From Chitinophagaceae bacterium (GTDB taxonomy: Bacteria > Bacteroidota > Bacteroidia > Chitinophagales > Chitinophagaceae): a stretch of DNA of 5,111 nucleotides. Under the pieces are notes generated by a model. That model was not told the DNA's origin and did no database searches. It saw only the letters and a list, made by a program, of their open reading frames with translations. Positions within the stretch are counted from its first letter, which is position 1, and every line of letters starts with the position of its first letter. Position numbers and translations under genes: made by a program. The stretch is from positions 1 to 5,111 of the forward strand of contig CANHEC010000215.1 of assembly GCA_947459455.1 (NCBI GenBank), written 5' to 3'. Positions 1 to 3,662 of this stretch are shown here, one piece after another.

Positions 1-130
1 CCTTCTACAAGCGCAGGGCGCCAGTCCTCCCCGTTCTCCCGACTCCCGTCTCCGGACTCTCGGTCTTCCCGGCTTTCCGCCCTTCGACACGCTCAAGGCG
101 CCAGTCTTCCCCGGTCTTCCGACCCCCGAC
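1..130. repeat. Degenerate direct repeat, 80-base spacing
   Basis: Bases 1-50 and 81-130 line up without gaps at a spacing of 80 and agree at about 41 of 50 positions by eye. Both units share GGCGCCAGTC followed by C/T-rich sequence. The second unit begins with CCTTCGACACGCTCAAGG (81-98). This resembles, from memory, a short motif scattered between genes in many bacterial genomes (CTTCGACAAGCTCAGG-like). The stretch has no credible reading frame and lies upstream of the first gene. Its function is unknown. Confidence 0.7.
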
Positions 131-238
131 TCCGGTCTACGGTCTCCCGACTCCCGACTTTCGGTCTTCCCGACTTCCCGTCTCCCGACTCCGGTCTCCG
201 GTCTCCCGACTCCCGACTTTCGGTCTTCCCGACTTCCC
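125..238. repeat. Tandem repeat, period 59, two near-identical units
   Basis: Bases 125-179 and 184-238 match at 54 of 55 positions; the only difference is CTAC versus CTCC. The units are built from smaller degenerate words such as CCCGACT, CGGTCT and TTCCCGACTT. A rougher relative of the same words occurs at about 36-78. The near identity points to recent duplication by slippage or recombination. The array ends about 35 bases before the hydrolase start codon, so it could lie next to that gene's promoter. No protein or structured RNA is apparent. Confidence 0.85.
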
Positions 239-258
239 AACTTTCCCCCAAAATTCCC

Positions 259-266
259 TCTCTTTG
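259..266 (+). promoter_or_regulatory. Possible -7 promoter element of the hydrolase gene
   Basis: TCTCTTTG matches the Bacteroidota -7 consensus TAnnTTTG except for C in place of A at position 2. It ends 8 bases before the ATG, so transcription would start at or within a few bases of the start codon. No -33 TTTG is seen at the expected distance. The bases after it (CCGCAGCT) closely resemble those in the same place in front of the gtrA-like gene. Confidence 0.35.
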
Positions 267-274
267 CCGCAGCT

Positions 275-1093
275 ATGAAAGGGTGGAAAGCCAGTTGGTG
301 GAAATATGCGCTGCTGCTGTACGGCGGGGCTTGTGCGGCGTTTTATTCGTTTCAGCACCTGTTTTATTTTCAGCCGCAGGCGCTGGATGCGCAGCATGCC
401 CTCACGTTTCCCATGCGCATCCGCTTTACCGAGCACAAAATTCCTTTCGACGCCAGCACGCAGATTGATGTGGTGAAGTTTTTGCCCGATAGTGGCGTAC
501 AGTCGCGGGGCGTGGTGCTGTTTTTTCATGGCAACCGCTACAATGTGGAGCACTACAGCAGCTATGCGCCCTACTTTACCAGCCGGGGCTACGAGTGCTG
601 GATGCCCGACTATCCGGGCTATGGCCGCAGTACGGGCGAAGCGTCGGTACCGCTGCTGAAGGAGCTGGCGCTGCAGCTGCACAAAATGGCCATGAAGCGC
701 TACCCGGCCGATTCGATTGTGCTGTATGGCAAATCGCTGGGCACCGGGGTGGCGGCCTGGCTGGCCACCCGGCGCAGCTGCCGCCTGCTGATGCTGGAAA
801 CGCCCTACAGCAGCCTGGCCGACCTGAGCAGTGAGTACCTGCCCATGCTGCCCGTAGGCCTGCTGATGCACGACGACCTGCCTACGCTGGACTGGCTGCA
901 GCAGGTGCAGGCGCCCATAATAGCCTGGCACGGCACGGCCGATGAACTGATACCGCTATCGAAAGCGGCCCGCCTGAGCAGCGCCATGAAGTCCACCGAT
1001 GCTTTTTATGTATTGCCCGGGGGGCGGCACAATGGGTTGGCGGAGTTTTCCGTTTACCAGCGCAGCCTCGATAGCGCCCTGCTCACCCGCTGA
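275..1093 (+). CDS. Membrane-anchored alpha/beta hydrolase (serine hydrolase, BEM46/S33-like)
   Basis: This 272-residue protein has the signatures of a serine alpha/beta hydrolase. A hydrophobic segment at about residues 11-28 follows a short basic N-terminus (Lys and Trp). It looks like an uncleaved signal anchor that would place the catalytic domain in the periplasm. The core begins near residue 79 with a beta strand and HGN (85-87), the usual oxyanion region. DYPGYGRS follows at 112-119. The nucleophile elbow is GKSLG with Ser154, the acid is probably Asp223 in HGTADELIP, and the base is probably His252 in GGRHN. All three catalytic residues are present, so the enzyme should be active. Family relatives act as esterases, lipases or peptidases, and the substrate cannot be read from sequence. 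The ATG at 275 is chosen because the hydrophobic anchor starts just after it and no alternative start keeps the anchor; there is no Shine-Dalgarno sequence. The DUF4403-type gene follows within 70 bases on the same strand and may be co-transcribed. Confidence 0.9.
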   Translation: MKGWKASWWKYALLLYGGACAAFYSFQHLFYFQPQALDAQHALTFPMRIRFTEHKIPFDASTQIDVVKFLPDSGVQSRGVVLFFHGNRYNVEHYSSYAPYFTSRGYECWMPDYPGYGRSTGEASVPLLKELALQLHKMAMKRYPADSIVLYGKSLGTGVAAWLATRRSCRLLMLETPYSSLADLSSEYLPMLPVGLLMHDDLPTLDWLQQVQAPIIAWHGTADELIPLSKAARLSSAMKSTDAFYVLPGGRHNGLAEFSVYQRSLDSALLTR

Positions 1094-1144
1094 TGCTGCG
1101 GCGCTTGCCACTTATTCAATTTGTATGATGCTGAATTGGGTTTC

Positions 1145-1160
1145 GCTGCATTTTCGCAGC
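1145..1160 (+). other. Small hairpin directly before the chosen start of the DUF4403 gene
   Basis: GCTGC (1145-1149) and GCAGC (1156-1160) can pair around the loop ATTTTC. The right arm touches the ATG at 1161. A five-pair GC stem here could hinder ribosome access if 1161 is the true start. If translation begins at 1125 or 1128, the bases are coding and the hairpin is incidental. No T-run follows, so it is not a terminator for the hydrolase gene. Confidence 0.3.
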
Positions 1161-2603
1161 ATGCTTCGGATATGGATGATGATGGGCATGGTGCTGGGCC
1201 TGGCCACCCTGCTGCCCGCCCAGGATAGCATACGGGCGCCCCAGCCCGATACGGCCAGCCGGCCGGCAGTAGCGGCCAACCTGCTTCCCGCCAGCGAGGT
1301 GGATATTCCCATCCGCATGGACCTGCGGCCGATCTACCAGTTTGCCAACAATTTTATAGACACGCTGTACACCAGCCCCAACTACCCCAACGAATGGGTG
1401 ATGGATGGCTGCAGCGTACGCTACCAATACCGCTTTGTGCGGGGCCCCATGCAGTTCAGAGCGGCCAACAACATGCTGTACGTAAGCTTTAGCGGCTACT
1501 ACGGTGTACGGGGCGCCAGCCGCATTTGCAGCGCCATTGGCAACAGTCCGTGGACGCCCACCTGCACCTGTGGCTTTGGCAGCGAAAAGCCCCGGCGTAT
1601 TGATGCTGGTTTCGTCATTCAGCTGAAGCTGATGCCCGATTACAAACTGGGCGTGGTCATCAACCGGATCAACCCGGTACCGGTAGACAAATGCGAGGTG
1701 TGCTTTTTTGGCAAAGACGTGACCCAAACCGTAGCCGACCAGCTGCGGACCGAATTGGATGCCTCTATTGGAGGCTTTCGCAAGCAGCTGGAGCAGTTTA
1801 GCCTGCGGCCCTACCTGCAAATGGTGTGGGATAGCCTGCAAACGGCCTACCCCATGCCGGGCTTTGGGTACCTCAGCATGCAGCCCTCGTCGCTGCGCAT
1901 CAGCCAGGTGCAGCTGGCCCGCGATAGTATGTATATCAGCGTGGGGCTGAGTGCCCGCCCCGAACTGAAGGCCCTGCCCGATGTGATGCGCAAACCGCTG
2001 CCGCCACTCACCGATTTTAACCAGCGGAGCGGCTTTCGGCTGTACGTGGCGCAAAAGCTGCCCTACGATAGCCTGAGTGCCCTGGCCAACCAGCAAGTGG
2101 GCGGGCGTGAGTTTAGTATGGGCAAGGGGCTGTTTAAAAAAACGGTGCGCATCGATTCCATCAAGCTGCAGGGTGGGGGGCAAAAACTGTTTATTAAAGT
2201 GTATGTGTCCAAAGCTGCCAAAGGCGTGTTTTACATGGAAGGCGTGCCCACCTGGGATGGCCAGCAAATGAAACTATACTTCGACCAGCTGGACTACCAC
2301 ATAGAAACCCGGCAGTGGCTGCTGAAGCAGGCCAGCTACCTGATGGACGGCACCATTGCACAAAAGCTGAAAGAGAACACCACGTTTGAATTTGGCCAGC
2401 GCATGGATACGCTGACGCGGCAGCTGGCTGCGCAAATGAACCGAACGCTGTATCCGGGTGTCAGCAGCCGCGGCTACCTCAACAAGTTTGCACTGGAAAA
2501 GATAGAAGCCGGCAGTGATGGCCTGTTCATCCAGGGCTCGGCCGAGGGCAAGCTGTGGCTGGATATCAATGCGCAGCAGCTGCTGAAGCAGTTTCTGAAG
2601 TGA
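1161..2603 (+). CDS. Secreted DUF4403-family protein
   Basis: From the ATG at 1161 this is a 480-residue protein. Residues 1-20 look like a signal peptide: Arg3, then a Met/Leu/Val-rich core ending LLPA, with likely cleavage before Gln21. The mature part begins with a short Pro/Ala/Ser linker and then SEVDIPIRMDLRPIY (about 45-59), typical of the opening of DUF4403 proteins in Bacteroidota. The family call is from recognition of the overall pattern, including SPNYPNEWV, SGYYGVRG, SPWTPTCTCGF and VDKCEVCF. All six cysteines of the mature protein fall at 84-181 (84, 123, 135, 137, 178, 181), so disulfides in the periplasm or outside the cell are likely. There is no lipobox cysteine near the cleavage site and no later membrane helix. 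The molecular function of the family is not known to me. The frame is open back to 999, overlapping the hydrolase gene; ATGs at 1125 and 1128 would give 492 or 491 residues. I prefer 1161 because it gives a compact signal peptide and leaves the AT-richer stretch 1111-1146 as leader. Confidence 0.8.
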   Translation: MLRIWMMMGMVLGLATLLPAQDSIRAPQPDTASRPAVAANLLPASEVDIPIRMDLRPIYQFANNFIDTLYTSPNYPNEWVMDGCSVRYQYRFVRGPMQFRAANNMLYVSFSGYYGVRGASRICSAIGNSPWTPTCTCGFGSEKPRRIDAGFVIQLKLMPDYKLGVVINRINPVPVDKCEVCFFGKDVTQTVADQLRTELDASIGGFRKQLEQFSLRPYLQMVWDSLQTAYPMPGFGYLSMQPSSLRISQVQLARDSMYISVGLSARPELKALPDVMRKPLPPLTDFNQRSGFRLYVAQKLPYDSLSALANQQVGGREFSMGKGLFKKTVRIDSIKLQGGGQKLFIKVYVSKAAKGVFYMEGVPTWDGQQMKLYFDQLDYHIETRQWLLKQASYLMDGTIAQKLKENTTFEFGQRMDTLTRQLAAQMNRTLYPGVSSRGYLNKFALEKIEAGSDGLFIQGSAEGKLWLDINAQQLLKQFLK

Positions 2604-2610
2604 GGAGGGG

Positions 2611-2680
2611 AGGTTTTTTCGCACTGAGGGCACAGAGCACACGGAGAAATTGTTGATTTCGGAGGGATGATTGCTGATTT
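2611..2680. repeat. Intergenic repeat, copy 1 of 3
   Basis: This 70-base unit starts AGGTTTTTTCGCAC 7 bases after the DUF4403 stop codon. It matches copy 2 (2746-2815) at about 66 of 70 positions. The shared core is GAGGGCACA, AGCACACGGAGAAATTG and TTGATTTC. Read on the minus strand, it contains the CTCCGTGTGCTCTGTGCCCTC-type string that, from memory, recurs between genes in many unrelated environmental bacteria. The segment GAAAT-TGTTG-ATTTC (2646-2660) can form a five-pair hairpin. Confidence 0.85.
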
Positions 2681-2687
2681 TATCAGC
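2673..2687. other. Perfect six-pair hairpin, possible weak terminator
   Basis: GCTGAT (2673-2678) and ATCAGC (2682-2687) pair around TTT. It lies 70 bases after the DUF4403 stop codon and overlaps the end of repeat copy 1. No run of T follows on either strand, so a standard rho-independent terminator is not supported. The matching part of repeat copy 2 continues with TTCATTGGCG and cannot form the stem. Confidence 0.3.
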
Positions 2688-2702
2688 GGGAGTTGTTCTC
2701 TC

Positions 2703-2717
2703 GCAGAGGCGCAGAGG
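2703..2717. repeat. Short tandem repeat GCAGAGGC, two units
   Basis: GCAGAGGC is followed at once by GCAGAGG, preceded by TTCTCTC. On the minus strand this reads CCTCTGCGCCTCTGC, a word pair I recall as frequent in intergenic DNA of diverse bacteria. It sits between repeat copies 1 and 2 and resembles their TCGCAC-GAGGGCACA part, so it may be a diverged member of the same family. Confidence 0.55.
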
Positions 2718-2745
2718 ATAAGGAGATTTGAAATGGGGGGGCGGT

Positions 2746-2815
2746 AGGTTTTCTCGCACCGAGGGCACATAGCACACGGAGAAATTGTTGATTTCGGAGG
2801 GCTGATTGCTGATTT
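2746..2815. repeat. Intergenic repeat, copy 2 of 3
   Basis: This copy begins AGGTTTTCTCGCACC and keeps the full 70-base unit of copy 1 with about four substitutions. It starts 135 bases after copy 1 began. The GAAAT-TGTTG-ATTTC hairpin is retained at 2781-2795. CTCG-CAC-CGAG (2753-2763) can also pair; in copy 1 the same positions could pair only with wobble pairs. Confidence 0.85.
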
Positions 2816-2842
2816 CATTGGCGATTCTCTACGGGGCAATCA

Positions 2843-2887
2843 TTCTCGCACAGAGGGCACAAAGCACACGGAGAAATTGTTGATTTC
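2843..2887. repeat. Intergenic repeat, copy 3 of 3 (core only)
   Basis: This 45-base copy covers TTCTCGCAC to TTGATTTC. It matches the cores of copies 1 and 2 with only a few substitutions: CAGAGGG for CCGAGGG or CTGAGGG, and CACAAAGC for CACATAGC or CACAGAGC. The right-hand GGAGGG-TGATTGCTGATTT tail is missing and replaced by unrelated sequence. The hairpin GAAAT-TGTTG-ATTTC is kept at 2873-2887. Spacing from copy 2 is 92 bases, so the copies are dispersed rather than a regular array. Confidence 0.8.
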
Positions 2888-2982
2888 ATCTGTTTGATTC
2901 GAGCAATCTATCGGCTGCTGCGTGACAAGTGGCGGCCGAGACAGTTCGCCTGCTATGGAGATTTGGAAATTCCGAGCTAAGC

Positions 2983-3002
2983 TCATTCATCATTCATCAT
3001 TC
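2983..3002. repeat. Seven-base tandem repeat TCATTCA
   Basis: TCATTCA occurs twice in full and a third time as TCATTC. It is a short slippage-prone tract between the convergent genes, downstream of the gtrA-like stop codon on the minus strand. No function can be assigned. Confidence 0.7.
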
Positions 3003-3070
3003 CCAATTCCTTTTCCCAGTCTTCATTGCGTGAAGTCTGATCAACAGCAGCCACTAATCCGAATTAACAT

Positions 3071-3568
3071 CTACGCTCCCCCTTGTGCGGGGCTGGCGGG
3101 GCGCTTGAAGGCGAAATACTTTTGCGCCAGGTAGCTGAAGATGACGACGATGACGGTATTGATGATTTGCGCCGGCGTAGGGTAAATAGCCAGCCAGTCG
3201 ACCAGTACGGTCAGGTTGATGTAGTTGAGCAGCAGGCTGAGCATATTGGTAATGAAATACCGGATGAGCTGTGAGCGGCCTTTGAGGGCGCTGCCCGAAA
3301 ACACCACATAGCGGGCCAGGTAAAAACCGGTGGGAAACGAAAACATGAAATTGGCCACCATCGCTGCTTTGTGCGATTTCATCACAAACAGCCACAGGTC
3401 TACCGGCTGCTTGGCAAACACGTAGTTTTCGCACACAAAAAAAATGAGCAGCCCAAACAGGGTGTTGCCGCCGCCACAGGCAGCGTAGTAAAAGGTTTGT
3501 TTGGGCATCAGCCGTTTGAAGAGCGGATACAACCAATCGAGTACCTGAATGATGAGCCGGGCCAGCAT
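3071..3568 (-). CDS. GtrA-like four-helix membrane protein
   Basis: The protein has 165 residues and four likely membrane helices: about 27-46 (starting YYAACGGGNT), 66-90 (including FSFPTGFYLARYVVF), 102-126 (including SLLLNYINL) and 132-150 (starting TPAQIINTV). The length, four-helix layout and the motifs ARYVVF, LLNY, a PTPAQIIN turn and a final YLAQKYFAFKR fit the GtrA-like family. Known family members take part in moving lipid-linked sugars across the inner membrane for O-antigen or wall-polysaccharide modification; the substrate here is unknown. No glycosyltransferase gene lies beside it in this window, unlike classical gtr clusters. I chose the ATG at 3568. A TTG at 3580 would add four residues, but it lies inside the TACCTTTG promoter-like element. 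No Shine-Dalgarno sequence precedes the start. The gene is divergent from argS and convergent with the DUF4403-type gene. Confidence 0.85.
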   Translation of the reverse strand: MLARLIIQVLDWLYPLFKRLMPKQTFYYAACGGGNTLFGLLIFFVCENYVFAKQPVDLWLFVMKSHKAAMVANFMFSFPTGFYLARYVVFSGSALKGRSQLIRYFITNMLSLLLNYINLTVLVDWLAIYPTPAQIINTVIVVIFSYLAQKYFAFKRPASPAQGGA

Positions 3569-3577
3569 AAGCGGCGG

Positions 3578-3585
3578 CAAAGGTA
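3578..3585 (-). promoter_or_regulatory. -7 promoter element of the gtrA-like gene
   Basis: On the minus strand the sequence reads TACCTTTG, an exact match to the Bacteroidota -7 consensus TAnnTTTG. It ends 9 bases before the ATG at 3568, implying a leader of only a few bases. I see no clear -33 TTTG at about 19 bases upstream, so the call rests on one box and its position. Confidence 0.5.
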
Positions 3586-3592
3586 GCCGGAT

Positions 3593-3607
3593 TGCAATAC
3601 ATTTGCA
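3593..3607. promoter_or_regulatory. Inverted repeat over the argS promoter element
   Basis: TGCAA-TACAT-TTGCA has two perfect five-base arms around a five-base spacer. It overlaps the whole TACATTTG element of argS and lies about 8 bases upstream of the gtrA-like element. The palindrome ATTGCAAT (3591-3598) overlaps its left arm. The site is placed where an operator could control one or both divergent genes, but arms this short can arise by chance. Confidence 0.25.
3598..3605 (+). promoter_or_regulatory. -7 promoter element of argS
   Basis: TACATTTG is an exact match to TAnnTTTG. Transcription would start near 3612 and give a leader of about 50 bases before the ATG at 3663. No convincing -33 TTTG lies at the expected spacing. 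Together with the minus-strand element 12 bases away it makes a compact back-to-back promoter region. Confidence 0.45.
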
Positions 3608-3634
3608 GCCCTTTGGGCGCCCCTGCTACCAGCC

Positions 3635-3648
3635 GGCAGCGCCCTGCC
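3635..3648 (+). other. GC-rich hairpin in the argS leader
   Basis: GGCAG (3635-3639) pairs with CTGCC (3644-3648) around CGCC. It ends 14 bases before the argS ATG and lies inside the predicted leader. A weaker GCCC-TTT-GGGC stem (3608-3618) lies at the expected transcript start. No T-run follows, so it is not an intrinsic terminator or classical attenuator. No T-box specifier or leader-peptide pattern is seen. Confidence 0.3.
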
Positions 3649-3662
3649 AAAAGCCAACGAAC

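Larger units (their letters stand above)
2604..3070. other. Gene-free convergent gap filled with short repeats
   Basis: This 467-base stretch separates the 3' ends of the DUF4403-type gene and the gtrA-like gene. Short open frames exist on both strands, but they run across repeat copies or into neighbouring genes and resemble no protein I know. The left part (2611-2887) is dominated by repeats, listed separately. From 2888 to 3070 I see only one short tandem repeat and otherwise nothing recognisable: no tRNA, no clear rho-independent terminator and no insertion-sequence ends. Confidence 0.7.

Noticed and set aside
137..931. Long minus-strand open frame of 264 codons over the left repeats and the hydrolase gene
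   Set aside because: It lies antisense to a gene with a complete catalytic triad, is Gln/His/Arg-rich as expected of a shadow frame, and its beginning is translated repeat sequence (SRETGSRE-type).
999..1160. Upstream extension of the DUF4403 frame to the ATG at 999
   Set aside because: It would overlap the last 95 bases of the hydrolase gene and add a Cys/Pro/Ser-rich segment before the signal peptide, which makes no sense for an exported protein.
1116..2267. Minus-strand open frame of 383 codons
   Set aside because: It is antisense to the DUF4403-type gene and is His/Gln/Gly-rich with no recognisable domain; a typical shadow in GC-rich coding DNA.
2574..2619. Rho-independent terminator after the DUF4403-type gene
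   Set aside because: The palindrome CAGCAGCTGCTG (2574-2585) is within coding sequence, has no loop and is 28 bases from the six-T run at 2614-2619; no stem adjoins the T-run.
2274..2839. Two overlapping minus-strand open frames in the convergent gap
   Set aside because: Internal repetition such as PPKSTISPCA twice comes from the DNA repeats, and both frames run into the antisense of the DUF4403-type gene.
2611..2887. CRISPR array
   Set aside because: The repeats are imperfect, of different lengths and at irregular spacing (135 and 92 bases), with no uniform spacers and no cas gene nearby.
2922..3134. Plus-strand open frame of 70 codons
   Set aside because: It starts in repeat-rich gap DNA and ends antisense to the gtrA-like gene; there is no domain and no promoter-like element.
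3569..3580. TTG start at 3580 for the gtrA-like protein
   Set aside because: The TTG is part of the TACCTTTG element and the four extra residues (MPPL) add nothing to the family match; the ATG at 3568 is simpler.
3054..3650. Minus-strand open frame of 198 codons overlapping the gtrA-like gene in another frame
   Set aside because: The competing frame encodes four clean membrane helices with GtrA-like motifs and has a promoter-like element at its start; this one is Arg/His/Gln-rich and featureless.
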